From Ramlibacter sp. (GTDB taxonomy: Bacteria > Pseudomonadota > Gammaproteobacteria > Burkholderiales > Burkholderiaceae_C): a stretch of DNA of 64,000 nucleotides. The stretch is from positions 701,271 through 765,270 of the forward strand of contig JADJPY010000001.1 in the NCBI GenBank assembly GCA_016713005.1, given 5' to 3'. The translations under genes were made by a program, and so were the position numbers. The first letter of the stretch is position 1; each line of letters starts with the position of its first letter. Positions 16,501 through 24,898 of the stretch are shown piece after piece. The notes beneath the pieces are model-generated. The model was not told the origin of the DNA and did no database searches. It worked only from the letters and a program-made list of their open reading frames with translations.

Positions 16501-19186
16501 TACGGTCTGGGACTTGGCCGCAGTCCGGGCGCGCTTGCTGCTGGGCACGCCGGGCAACGACGACATCACTGGCACTGCAGTTGACGACGTGCTGGCGGGC
16601 GGGCTGGGCAACGATGTGCTGCGCGGCGAAGCCGGCAACGACACGCTGGACGGTGGCGAGGGCGCCGATACGCTGCGCGCCGGCGCGGGCAACGATGTGC
16701 TGACCGGTGGTGCGGGCGCCGACTGGCTGATGGGCGGCGCGGGCGACGACACCATTGACGGCGGCGCCGGCAACGACGACCTGCGCGGCGGTGACGAGGG
16801 CTGGGGGTTGAACACCAGTGGTCTGGGTAATGACACCTTCCTGTTTGGCCGGGGCGACGGCGTGGATTGGATCTACGACAACAACACCAGCGTAGGCAAC
16901 CTCGACAAGGTGGTGTTCAAGGCTGGTGTGCGGCCAGAGGACTTGCGCTTTAGCCGCAGCGGCAGCCAGCTGGTGATCGACATTGCCGGCACCTCGGACA
17001 CGCTGGTGGTGTACGAGGGGCTGGGCAACAGCGGCAACTCGGCCTGGCGGGTAGAGGAGTTCCACTTTACCGACAGCCCCGGCACCGTGTGGACGCTGGC
17101 CCAGGTGATTGGGATGATGACTTACGCCGCGCCTTCGGCACCCGCGACCCTGTCGGCCCTGGAAGCACAAGAAGATTCGCCTCTGGATTGGACTCTCCCG
17201 CCGGGGACCTTCCAGTCCACGGCGCCGGGGGGCCTGACGTACGCCGCCACTCTAGCGGATGGCTCGCCCCTGCCGGCCTGGCTGGACTTTGATGGAGTCA
17301 CGGGCCGTTTGTCTGGCCTGGCCGGCAATGCGGAAGTGGGCAACCTGGGGCTGCGCATCAGCGCCACGGACGCGTACGGCCGCGTGGCTGTGGCGACCAT
17401 GGCCCTGGCCGTGCTCAACACCAACGACGCACCGGTGGCGGCTGCGCCCTTGCCCGACCAGGTGGTGGTTCAGGACAGTGGGTGGGAGTATTTCGTCGCC
17501 GCCAGCAGCTTCGCCGACATGGATGCGGGCGACAGCCTGAGCTACAGCGCAGAGATGGACGACGGTTCGCCGTTGCCCGACTGGATTTACTTTGACGCCA
17601 ACAACGCCGGCTTCTTTGGCAATCCGGCGGAAGCAACAGTGGGCAACTATGTGTTGCGGGTGACAGTGACAGACTCATCTGGCGAGGCGGTGTCGCAGTC
17701 GTTCACGCTGACGGTGCAGCCTGTACCGGTGCAGGAGGTGGGCGGTGGCACGGGCAACGACAGCCTGACGGGCACAGCAGGCTCTGACCGCATCGACGGC
17801 GGCGTTGGCCGCGACACGATGTCCGGAGGCACTGGCAACGACACCTACATCGTGGACAACGCCCGCGACAGCGTGGTCGAGGTGGGCGGAGAGGGCTACG
17901 ACACGGTGGAGGCCGTGGTCAGCTACACCCTGCCGGACGCTGTGGAGGCACTGCGCCTGATGGGCAGCGCCAACCTGCGCGCTACTGGCAACGCGCTGGA
18001 CAACCTGCTGGTGGGCAACGCCGGCAACAACCGGCTGGACGGCGGCGCTGGCGACGACGTGATGCAGGGCGGCACGGGCAATGACACCTACGTCGTCAAC
18101 AGCGAGTTTGACCAGGTGGTGGAGCTGGCTGGGCAGGGCACGGATACGGTGCTGGCCAGCGTGAGCCATGCCTTGGCTGACCATGTGGAGAACCTGACGC
18201 TGACGGGTGCCCAGGCCATCGATGCCACCGGCAATGAGCTGACCAATGTGCTGCGCGGCAACGAAGCGGGCAATGCCCTCTACGGGTTGGACGGCGACGA
18301 CACGCTGCGTGGCGCCGGTGGCAACGATGCCCTGTACGGCGCCAATGGCGTGGACCGCCTCTACGGTGATGCCGGTGACGACGAACTGGCGGGTGGCGAC
18401 GGCAACGACCGCCTGGACGGCGGCGCGGGCGTGGACGTGATGTCTGGAGGCACCGGGAACGACACTTACTGGGTGGATGACAGCGCCGACAGCGTGATTG
18501 AGAACGCTGACGAAGGCACCGATACCGTGTTGGCGCGGGCCAGCTATGCCTTGTCTGACAACGTCGAGAACCTGACCCTGGCGGGCGATGCCGCCATCTC
18601 GGGCACGGGCAACGGCTTGGCCAACGTGCTGCGCGGCAACGTGGCGGGCAATACCCTGTCTGGCCTGGCCGGCAACGATCAGTTGCGCGGCGCGGATGGC
18701 GACGACCGGCTGGAAGGCGGCGAAGGCGACGACCGGTTGATCGGTCTGGCCGGTGACGACACGCTGGCCGGAGGGACGGGCAACGACCGTCTGGAGGGCG
18801 GGACCGGCGCCGATACATACGAGTTTGGCCGGGACGACGGCTTTGACACGCTGATCGAGAACGACGCGACGCCGGACGTGGCCGACGTGCTGCAGTTTGC
18901 CGATGGCATCTCCGCCGACCAGTTGTGGCTGCGCAAACAGGGCAACCACCTGGACGTGAGCATCGTGGGCACCGCCGACAAGGTCCGCCTGACCAACTGG
19001 TACCTGGGCGACCCGTATCAGGTGGAAGTGTTCCGCCTGGCCAACGGCCAGCAGTTGCTGGACAGTCAGGTGCAGCAACTGGTCCAAGCCATGTCGGCGT
19101 TCTCACCGCCCCCGGTTGGGCAAACCAGCCTGACGCCCAGCCAGTTGGCAGCCCTTTCGCCGGTGATTGCAGCCAACTGGCAATAA
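13520..19186 (+). CDS. Giant RTX protein with hydrophobic N-terminal domain, type I secreted
   Basis: 1888 residues, start supported by GGAGAG 8 nt upstream. Residues 1-140 are hydrophobic and Gly/Ala-rich, resemble nothing I can name, and are encoded by AT-richer DNA. Residues 150-290 carry EF-hand-like calcium loops (DLNGNGLIDSGRE, DTNHDGQINSAD, DANQDGISQSSE). A Gly/Ser linker lies near 500. Residues 660-1195 hold three tandem 194-residue modules, each of RTX nonapeptides (GGxGxDxxx) plus an HCBP-related beta unit (YLFGRGDGQDTI...). Residues 1205-1400 are two cadherin-like/He_PIG domains. Residues 1405-1840 are further RTX blocks, ending in an uncleaved C-terminal secretion region. It is probably exported by the adjacent HlyBD pair and folded by calcium outside the cell. 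Adhesin, toxin or both; no enzymatic domain is recognised. Confidence 0.92.
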   Translation: MSGPVIAEGIALVIDLSAAGVGAVDNVIQLLNSQGPLAAASASASLIASVTAPIPGVGAATNTVSLTLTLVKGAAYADENGASLGDYVSAIGSVVSIVGSLLAIGTPLGWTALGIAAVGSTLTAVGFGLNLRDLKNSAASNKPYLESRGFSLAKDPLTLDLDADGIEATAIDISAPVLFDHDADGIRVATGWIGADDALVVLDLNGNGLIDSGRELFGDNTLITSGFYAGNMAANGYEALAQHDTNHDGQINSADAVYGELRLWQDANQDGISQSSELKTLPQSGIGAIGVQAIPSNINLGNGNTQPFSGSFTRINGQPGQSGTPELSGSLLLASNNFYREFTDDPNPTAAATALPQVGGSGWARDLREAMSLGTPQAQALQDLVAQFAAATTRGEQRALLDDLVAAWGRTSGRMLESIYVYGFNGTTVEYSSGDLLQAKLTIHPAGMEVSAFDPLTGLTGNTLTPEGVEVLRRLNVLEVFNGEKFIEAGLPSAAGAIRMASGGGSGGGGSGQEATGPRYNVTLHAPQIAALNASYDALSAAVYSALVTQTRLKPYLDSIELVIDESGLRFDTTAMQALLDNLHDVDASGALGDLLDLMQAATRPMASVGYLDTGLQTLRTWAEAGGDPVLQAQAAAMGITFGGSRNGTSQPDVLFGVEAADTLRGGGGNDVVAGGAGDDWLMGGAGDDFIDGGAGNDDLRGGDEGWSVNTSGLGNDTYLFGRGDGQDTIYDNTTSAGNFDQIVFKAGVLPQDVLLTREGNNLVLSIAGTTDRITVYEGVSTDGSTAWAIEQISFSDDTFTVWDLDTIKARLLQGGTGNDTLTGYNTDDVITGDLGNDHLVGLAGNDTLDGGDGIDVLRGGAGADTLLGGAGNDWLLGGAGDDVIDGGAGNDDLRGGDDGWGADTSGLGNDTYLFGRGDGQDWVYDNTTTGSGIDAITFKAGVLPGDVMVSRNGNNLVLGIVGTSDTITVYEGLVNDGNTPWAIEQVRFADEPGTVWDLAAVRARLLLGTPGNDDITGTAVDDVLAGGLGNDVLRGEAGNDTLDGGEGADTLRAGAGNDVLTGGAGADWLMGGAGDDTIDGGAGNDDLRGGDEGWGLNTSGLGNDTFLFGRGDGVDWIYDNNTSVGNLDKVVFKAGVRPEDLRFSRSGSQLVIDIAGTSDTLVVYEGLGNSGNSAWRVEEFHFTDSPGTVWTLAQVIGMMTYAAPSAPATLSALEAQEDSPLDWTLPPGTFQSTAPGGLTYAATLADGSPLPAWLDFDGVTGRLSGLAGNAEVGNLGLRISATDAYGRVAVATMALAVLNTNDAPVAAAPLPDQVVVQDSGWEYFVAASSFADMDAGDSLSYSAEMDDGSPLPDWIYFDANNAGFFGNPAEATVGNYVLRVTVTDSSGEAVSQSFTLTVQPVPVQEVGGGTGNDSLTGTAGSDRIDGGVGRDTMSGGTGNDTYIVDNARDSVVEVGGEGYDTVEAVVSYTLPDAVEALRLMGSANLRATGNALDNLLVGNAGNNRLDGGAGDDVMQGGTGNDTYVVNSEFDQVVELAGQGTDTVLASVSHALADHVENLTLTGAQAIDATGNELTNVLRGNEAGNALYGLDGDDTLRGAGGNDALYGANGVDRLYGDAGDDELAGGDGNDRLDGGAGVDVMSGGTGNDTYWVDDSADSVIENADEGTDTVLARASYALSDNVENLTLAGDAAISGTGNGLANVLRGNVAGNTLSGLAGNDQLRGADGDDRLEGGEGDDRLIGLAGDDTLAGGTGNDRLEGGTGADTYEFGRDDGFDTLIENDATPDVADVLQFADGISADQLWLRKQGNHLDVSIVGTADKVRLTNWYLGDPYQVEVFRLANGQQLLDSQVQQLVQAMSAFSPPPVGQTSLTPSQLAALSPVIAANWQ
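15541..17110 (+). repeat. Tandem 582-bp coding repeat in the RTX gene
   Basis: The landmark GACGAC(T/C)TGCGCGG recurs at 15611, 16193 and 16775, spacings of exactly 582 bp (194 codons). Each unit encodes an RTX block followed by an HCBP-related domain. The middle and third units carry an enlarged RTX stretch at their start. High nucleotide identity makes this a site for unit gain or loss. Confidence 0.85.
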
Positions 19187-19297
19187 GGTGACGACTGCCT
19201 TCAAAGGTCTGAGTGGTCAAGGACGGTGCGGAACTTGCGCAGACAAGACCGCACCAACCAGCGGACAATACAGCCGCACTGACTGAAGGAGGGCGCT

Positions 19298-19807
19298 TTG
19301 CTGGAATGGTTTGATTCGCACCCGCGCCGGGTGTTTGGCGCGATTGCCGCGATCTGCGTGGCCATGCTGGCCTTTGGCCTGTACCTGCAGCATGTGGTGG
19401 GGCTGGAGCCCTGCCCGATGTGCATCGTGCAGCGCTATGCTCTCATTTTGGTAGCAGTCTTTTCAGCACTGGCGGGGGCTACAGGCCGAAAAGGCCTTCA
19501 AATCCCGCTGGGCGGCCTGGCGTTGCTGGCGGCCGGCTTTGGCGCCTTTGTGGCGGCCCGGCAGAGCTGGCTGCAGTGGTATCCGCCAGAAGTCGTCTCC
19601 TGCGGGCGCGACTTCTACGGGATGATCGAGACCTTCCCGCTCAAGCGCGCCGTGCCCATGATCTTCAAGGGCAGCGGCGACTGCACCAAGATCGACTGGA
19701 CGTTCCTGGGCGGCTCCATCGCCAACTGGTCGTTTGTCTGGTTCTGCGCGTTTGCCCTCGTGCTGTTGGCGCTGGTGGCGCAGCGCATGCGCCGCAACGC
19801 GGGCTGA
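19298..19807 (+). CDS. dsbB: Disulfide bond formation protein DsbB
   Basis: 169-residue inner-membrane protein that reoxidises DsbA and passes electrons to quinone. It has four transmembrane helices, the first periplasmic pair CPMC at about residues 39-42, and the second pair in the periplasmic loop (VVSCGRDF and GSGDCTK). The start is TTG, supported by a strong AGGAGG five to six nt upstream; no ATG precedes the first helix. Residues about 46-66 (the second helix and the following loop, SALAGATGRKG) are encoded by a dispersed repeat copy in frame. Confidence 0.93.
   Translation: MLEWFDSHPRRVFGAIAAICVAMLAFGLYLQHVVGLEPCPMCIVQRYALILVAVFSALAGATGRKGLQIPLGGLALLAAGFGAFVAARQSWLQWYPPEVVSCGRDFYGMIETFPLKRAVPMIFKGSGDCTKIDWTFLGGSIANWSFVWFCAFALVLLALVAQRMRRNAG
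19434..19493 (+). repeat. Dispersed repeat copy R5, in frame inside dsbB
   Basis: GCTATGCTCTCATTTTGGTA dyad region, then GCAGTCTTTTCAGCAC and the conserved tail TGGCGGGGGCTACAGGCCGA. The copy is translated within DsbB without breaking it. Confidence 0.75.
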
Positions 19808-19888
19808 CGCACAAGTCAGGGCGCCCGCGCCCTGTGGCACACTCCCGCGCTTTGCCGGGGCCACAGCGTCCGGGCCGGTCAGGGATTC

Positions 19889-22279
19889 ATGCACAGCATC
19901 ATCCGGCAGATCGCTGCCGAAATCAGGGTTGGGGAACACCAGGTCAGCGCCGCCGCCGCGCTGCTGGACGGGGGCGCCACGGTGCCTTTCATCGCGCGCT
20001 ACCGCAAGGAGGCCACAGGCGGGCTGGACGACATCCAGCTGCGCGAGCTGGAGTACCGCCTGGGCTACCTGCGCGAACTGCAGGATCGCCGCGACGCCGT
20101 CCTCAAGAGCATTGACGAACAGGGCAAGCTCACGCCAGAGCTGCGCGCTGCCATTGAAGCAGCGCCGACCAAGCAGGAGCTGGAAGACCTGTACCTGCCC
20201 TACAAGCCCAAACGCCGTACCAAGGGCCAGATCGCGCGCGAAGCGGGCCTGGAGCCACTGGCCGACCGCCTGTTTGGCGACCCGTCGCTGGACCCGGCCG
20301 TCGAGGCCACAGCCTTTGTGAAAGCAGGGAAGGGCGAGGGCGGCGAAGACTTCACCACCGTGCCCGCCGTGCTGGACGGCGTGCGCGACATCCTCTCGGA
20401 GCGCTGGGCCGAAGACGCCGCGCTGGTGCAGGGCCTGCGCGGCTGGCTGTGGGCCGAGGGCCTGTTCAGGAGCCGCCTGCTGGACGGCAAGGACCGCGAC
20501 CACCCCGACGTGGCGCGGTTCCGGGACTACTTTGACTACGACGAGCCGATTGGCCGGGTGCCCTCGCACCGGGCGCTGGCGGTGTTCCGCGGCCGCGCGC
20601 TGGAGCTGCTGGACGCCAAGCTGGTGCTGCCCGAACCGCCGGGCGGCCTGCCGGACAAGCCGGTGCCGGGCCAGCCGTCCCTGGCCGAAGGCAGGATCGC
20701 CCTGCACCTGGGCTGGAGCCACGCGGGCCGGGCGGGCGACGACCTGATCCGCAAATGCGTGGCCTGGACCTGGCGCGTCAAGCTCAGCCTGTCGCTGGAG
20801 CGCGACCTGTTCACCCGCTTGCGCGAGGACGCCGAAAAAGTGGCGATCAAGGTCTTTGCCGACAACCTGCGCGACCTGCTGCTGGCCGCGCCGGCCGGCC
20901 CGCGCGTGGTGATGGGGCTGGACCCGGGCATCCGCACGGGCGTCAAGGTGGCGGTGGTGGACGCCACCGGCAAGCTGGTGGACACGGCCACCGTGTACCC
21001 GCATGAGCCGCGCAAGGACTGGGAGGGCTCGCTGCACACGCTGGGCAAGCTGTGCGCCACGCATGGCGTGAACCTGATCGCCATCGGCAACGGCACCGCC
21101 AGCCGCGAGACCGACAAGCTGGCCGCCGACCTGATCAAGCTGCTGGCGAAGACGTCGGCGCAGGCGGGAGCGCCCGAAACCAAGGTGGAGAAGGTGGTGG
21201 TCAGCGAGGCCGGCGCGTCGGTGTACTCCGCCAGCGAATTCGCTTCCCGCGAGATGCCCGACGTGGATGTGAGCCTGCGCGGGGCGGCCAGCATCGCGCG
21301 GCGTCTGCAGGACCCGCTGGCCGAGCTGGTGAAGATCGAACCCAAATCCATTGGCGTGGGCCAGTACCAGCACGACGTCAACCAGAGCGAGCTGGCCCGC
21401 ACGCTGGACGCGGTGGTGGAGGATTGCGTCAACGCGGTCGGCGTGGACCTCAACACCGCCAGCGTGCCGCTGCTCAGCCGCGTCTCGGGGCTGTCGGGCA
21501 CGGTGGCCCAAGCCGTGGTGCGTTGGCGCGAGGCGCATGGCGCCTTCAGGAACCGCCGCCAGCTCATGGAGGTCAGTGGCCTGGGGGCCAGGACGTTCGA
21601 GCAGAGCGCGGGCTTCCTGCGCATCCGCGGTGGCGACAACCCGCTGGACATGACGGGCGTGCACCCCGAGACCTACCCGGTGGTCGAGCAGATGATGGCA
21701 CGCACGGGCCGGCCGGTGCAGGAGCTGATGGGCCGTGCCGAGCTGCTCAAGACGCTCAAGCCCGAGCTGTTTGCCAATGAACAGTTTGGCGTGATCACCG
21801 TGCGGGACATCCTGGGCGAGCTGGAAAAGCCCGGTCGCGACCCGCGCCCCGGCTTCAAGGTGGCGCGCTTCAATGACGGCGTGGAAGACATCAAGGACCT
21901 GCAGGAAGGCATGGTGCTGGAGGGCACGGTGAGCAATGTGGCGGCGTTTGGCGCCTTCATCGACATCGGCGTGCACCAGGACGGGCTGGTCCATGTGAGC
22001 CAGCTGGCCCACAAGTTTGTGAGCGACGCGCGCGAGATCGTCAAGACAGGCGACATCGTGCGGGTCAAGGTGATGGAAGTGGATGTGGCGCGCAAGCGCA
22101 TCGGCCTGAGCATGAAGCTGGACGCCGCGCCCGCCCGCCAGGGTGGCGACCGGGCGCCGCGCGAGAACCGGTTTGAGGGCGCGGGGCGCGGCCAGCGCCC
22201 CCGCGGCGGCCAGCAGGACGCGCCCGCGAACACCGCGATGGCCGGCGCGTTCGCCAAGCTTCAGGGTTTGCGCAAATGA
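19889..22279 (+). CDS. tex: Tex-family RNA-binding transcription accessory protein
   Basis: 796-residue cytosolic protein. The order is an N-terminal helical region, a YqgF/RNase H-like core beginning near residue 344 (VVMGLDPGIRTGVKVAVVD), helix-hairpin-helix motifs (VDLNTASVPLLSRVSGLS near 520) and a C-terminal S1 domain at about 674-745 (GMVLEGTVSNVAAFGAFID). The tail is Arg/Gly-rich. Tex proteins bind nucleic acid and influence transcription; in some species they affect toxin expression. Length is typical and the start is preceded by AGGGA. Confidence 0.95.
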   Translation: MHSIIRQIAAEIRVGEHQVSAAAALLDGGATVPFIARYRKEATGGLDDIQLRELEYRLGYLRELQDRRDAVLKSIDEQGKLTPELRAAIEAAPTKQELEDLYLPYKPKRRTKGQIAREAGLEPLADRLFGDPSLDPAVEATAFVKAGKGEGGEDFTTVPAVLDGVRDILSERWAEDAALVQGLRGWLWAEGLFRSRLLDGKDRDHPDVARFRDYFDYDEPIGRVPSHRALAVFRGRALELLDAKLVLPEPPGGLPDKPVPGQPSLAEGRIALHLGWSHAGRAGDDLIRKCVAWTWRVKLSLSLERDLFTRLREDAEKVAIKVFADNLRDLLLAAPAGPRVVMGLDPGIRTGVKVAVVDATGKLVDTATVYPHEPRKDWEGSLHTLGKLCATHGVNLIAIGNGTASRETDKLAADLIKLLAKTSAQAGAPETKVEKVVVSEAGASVYSASEFASREMPDVDVSLRGAASIARRLQDPLAELVKIEPKSIGVGQYQHDVNQSELARTLDAVVEDCVNAVGVDLNTASVPLLSRVSGLSGTVAQAVVRWREAHGAFRNRRQLMEVSGLGARTFEQSAGFLRIRGGDNPLDMTGVHPETYPVVEQMMARTGRPVQELMGRAELLKTLKPELFANEQFGVITVRDILGELEKPGRDPRPGFKVARFNDGVEDIKDLQEGMVLEGTVSNVAAFGAFIDIGVHQDGLVHVSQLAHKFVSDAREIVKTGDIVRVKVMEVDVARKRIGLSMKLDAAPARQGGDRAPRENRFEGAGRGQRPRGGQQDAPANTAMAGAFAKLQGLRK

Positions 22280-22306
22280 GCGAAGCAGAGGCCTTCGCCA
22301 TGAAAG

Positions 22307-22363
22307 TTGCTATGAAATTTATAGCGGTTCAGGTCCAGCGGACGGGGGCTGCATGCCGATTTG
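22307..22363 (+). repeat. Dispersed repeat copy R6 (intergenic)
   Basis: TTGCTATGAAATTTATAGCG dyad, GTTCAGGTCCAGCGG, then ACGGGGGCTGCATGCCGATT. It lies between tex and the patatin-like gene. Confidence 0.75.
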
Positions 22364-22390
22364 CCTTGCAAATTGCCTCACAATAAGGTC

Positions 22391-23515
22391 ATGAAAGCCC
22401 TGCGCATCCATGCCGGCCCGGCGGCCCGCGCCCACATCGCTGCCCACGGCCTGCGACCCGGCGACGTCCATGTCGTCCCCGGTGCGGCGGGTGGCCCCAA
22501 GGGGCTGATCCTCGGTCCGCTGGACCGCTTCATCTTCGGCAACTGGCTCGCCGGCTCTGGCCACACGGTGCATCTGGTGGGCGCCTCCATCGGTGCCTGG
22601 CGCATGGCCACGGCCTGCCTGGACGACGCAGTGGGGGCCTTTCAGCGGCTGGAGCACGACTACATCCACCAGGACTACGTGCTGGAGCCCGGCCAGAAGC
22701 GGCCCACCGCCCGGCACATCAGCGAGCGCTTTGGCCTGGGCCTGCAGGCCTTCTACGGCGGGCGCATAGGCCAGGTGCTTCACCACCCGCGCTACCGGGT
22801 GCACATCGTCACCTCGCGCGGGCGCCACCTGCTGGCGCGCGAGCACCGCCTGCGCACGCCGCTGGGTTATCTGGGCGCGTTCATGAGCAACACCGTGCAC
22901 CGCAAGGCGCTGGGTGCTTGGCTGGAGCGGGTGGTGTTCTCTGCGGCCGGTCCCGCTGGCGGTGCGGCTGGGGCGCTGCCGTTTGACACGCGTGACTTCC
23001 GCACGCGCCAGGTGGCGCTGACCGAGGACAACTTCATGCCCGCGCTGCAGGCCAGCTGCTCGATCCCGTTCGTGTTGCAGGCGGTACACAACATTCCCGG
23101 TGCGCCACCCGGGGCCTATTGGGACGGTGGCATCACCGATTACCACCTGCATCTGGATTTCCATGCGCAGCAGGGCGGGGCGGCCGGGGGGCCGGCGGGC
23201 CTGGTGCTGTATCCGCATTTCCAGAAATCCGTGGTGCCCGGCTGGCTGGACAAGGGCCTGAAGTGGCGCCACCGCGCCACACCGTTCCTGGACAACATGG
23301 TGGTGCTGTCGCCCGACCCGGCCTGGGTGCAGGCGCTGCCCAACGCCAAACTGCCCGACCGCACCGATTTCCCGCGTTACGGCACCGATTTGCCCGCGCG
23401 GGTGAAAGCGTGGACGCAGGCCACATCGGCCAGCGTGCAACTGGCGGACGAATTCGCAGCCTGGTGCGCCCTGCCGGCGGACGAGCAGGCACAGAGGGTG
23501 GAGGCCCTGCAATGA
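22391..23515 (+). CDS. Patatin-like phospholipase
   Basis: 374-residue patatin-fold hydrolase. The nucleophile elbow is GASIGAWR (serine near residue 60), an oxyanion-type glycine stretch GAAGGPKGL precedes it, and the catalytic Asp is in YWDGGITDYH near 250. This Ser/Asp dyad is the hallmark of patatin phospholipases A; the lipid substrate is unknown. No signal peptide is evident. The start at 22391 follows AAGG; an ATG 30 nt upstream is less likely because it lies at the edge of a repeat copy. It overlaps the UDP-glucose dehydrogenase start by ATGA. Confidence 0.88.
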   Translation: MKALRIHAGPAARAHIAAHGLRPGDVHVVPGAAGGPKGLILGPLDRFIFGNWLAGSGHTVHLVGASIGAWRMATACLDDAVGAFQRLEHDYIHQDYVLEPGQKRPTARHISERFGLGLQAFYGGRIGQVLHHPRYRVHIVTSRGRHLLAREHRLRTPLGYLGAFMSNTVHRKALGAWLERVVFSAAGPAGGAAGALPFDTRDFRTRQVALTEDNFMPALQASCSIPFVLQAVHNIPGAPPGAYWDGGITDYHLHLDFHAQQGGAAGGPAGLVLYPHFQKSVVPGWLDKGLKWRHRATPFLDNMVVLSPDPAWVQALPNAKLPDRTDFPRYGTDLPARVKAWTQATSASVQLADEFAAWCALPADEQAQRVEALQ

Positions 23516-24873
23516 ATGTGTGCATCGTCGGATCGGGCTATGTGGGCCTGGTCACAGCGGCTTGCCTGGCCGACATGGGCAACGAGGTCGTCGCGGTCGA
23601 TGCCGATGCGGCCAAGGTTGCCGCTCTGGCCGCCGGGCGCATCCCCATTCACGAGCCCGGTCTGGGTGAACTGGTGGGGCGCAACCTGCAGGCCTCGCGC
23701 CTGAGGTTCACGGCCAGCCTGGCCGAAGGCATTGCCAGCGCTGAAGTGATCTTCATCGCCGTGGGCACGCCCCCGCAGGAAGACGGCTCGGCGGACCTGC
23801 GCCATGTGCTGGATGTGGCGTCCGGCATCGGCCAGCACCTGCAGGACCCGGTGGTGATCGTCAACAAATCGACCGTGCCCGTGGGCACGGCCAGCCTTGT
23901 GCGCGACGCGGTCTCTGCCGCCCTGCAGGCGCGCGGGGTGCAGGTGGCGTTCGAGGTGGTGTCCAACCCCGAGTTCCTGAAGGAAGGCGCGGCCATCGCC
24001 GACTTCCAGCGGCCCGACCGCATCGTGATCGGCAGCGGATCGGACTGGGCGATCGATGTGATGCGCCAGCTCTACGGGCCGTTTTCCCGGGCCCGCGACA
24101 AGTTCATCGTCATGGACGAGCGCTCGGCCGAGCTGACCAAGTACGCCGCGAACGCGATGCTGGCCGCGCGCATCTCCTTCATGAACGAGATGGCGCTGAT
24201 GGCCGACGCCCTGGGCGCAGATGTCGAACAGGTGCGCCGTGGCATCGGGACGGACCCGCGCATCGGGCCGTACTTCCTGTACGCCGGGGCCGGCTTCGGC
24301 GGGTCGTGTTTTCCCAAGGACCTGCGTGCGCTGGTCCACATGGCGCAGGCCAATGGCGTGCCCGCGGAGTTGCTGCCCGCCGTGGTGCAGGTGAACGAAC
24401 GCCAGCAGCGCCTGATGTTCGAGCGGATCCGGGCGTTTTTTGGGGGATCGCTGGCTGGGCGGCGCGTGGCCGTCTGGGGCCTGGCGTTCAAGCCCGAGAC
24501 CGACGACGTCCGCGAAGCCCCCAGTCTCCTGCTTATCCGGGCGCTGGTGGATGCGGGTGCGGAGATTTCCGCCTACGACCCGCAGGCCAACGCCACTGCA
24601 CGGACGGCGTTGCAGGCCGTGATGACGCCGGCGGAGCTGGCGCAGATCCGCTACTGCGACAGCGCGCGCGCGGCGGTCGATGGCGCGGACGTGCTCGCGC
24701 TGATGACCGAGTGGAAGGAGTTCCGCAGCCCGGACTTTGCCTGGCTGTCCGGGCAGTTGCGGGCCAAGGCCATCTTTGATGGCCGCAACCAGTACCAGCC
24801 CGAGGTGGTGCAGGCCCACGGGATGGCGTACGTCGGCATCGGCCGGCGCGGCCCCGGGGCGCCAACAGCCTGA
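23512..24873 (+). CDS. ugd: UDP-glucose 6-dehydrogenase
   Basis: 453-residue cytosolic enzyme oxidising UDP-glucose to UDP-glucuronate with NAD, a precursor for exopolysaccharide or lipid A decoration. It has the N-terminal Rossmann motif VGSGYVGLVTAACLADMGN, the NKSTVPVGT loop, the catalytic Cys in GFGGSCFPKDLRAL near residue 263, and the C-terminal domain start VWGLAFKPETDDVREAPS. Length is normal. Its start overlaps the stop of the patatin-like gene, implying co-expression. Confidence 0.95.
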   Translation: MNVCIVGSGYVGLVTAACLADMGNEVVAVDADAAKVAALAAGRIPIHEPGLGELVGRNLQASRLRFTASLAEGIASAEVIFIAVGTPPQEDGSADLRHVLDVASGIGQHLQDPVVIVNKSTVPVGTASLVRDAVSAALQARGVQVAFEVVSNPEFLKEGAAIADFQRPDRIVIGSGSDWAIDVMRQLYGPFSRARDKFIVMDERSAELTKYAANAMLAARISFMNEMALMADALGADVEQVRRGIGTDPRIGPYFLYAGAGFGGSCFPKDLRALVHMAQANGVPAELLPAVVQVNERQQRLMFERIRAFFGGSLAGRRVAVWGLAFKPETDDVREAPSLLLIRALVDAGAEISAYDPQANATARTALQAVMTPAELAQIRYCDSARAAVDGADVLALMTEWKEFRSPDFAWLSGQLRAKAIFDGRNQYQPEVVQAHGMAYVGIGRRGPGAPTA

Positions 24874-24898
24874 ACCGGCAGTGCGGGCTGCCAGAGGC

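Noticed and set aside
15293..17170. A 625-codon minus-strand open frame opposite the RTX repeats
   Set aside because: It is an antisense shadow of the repetitive RTX code; the plus-strand translation shows clear RTX and HCBP-related motifs.
15480..18830. Short regularly spaced repeats resembling a CRISPR array
   Set aside because: The repeats are in-frame glycine/aspartate RTX nonapeptide codons, not direct repeats separated by unique spacers.
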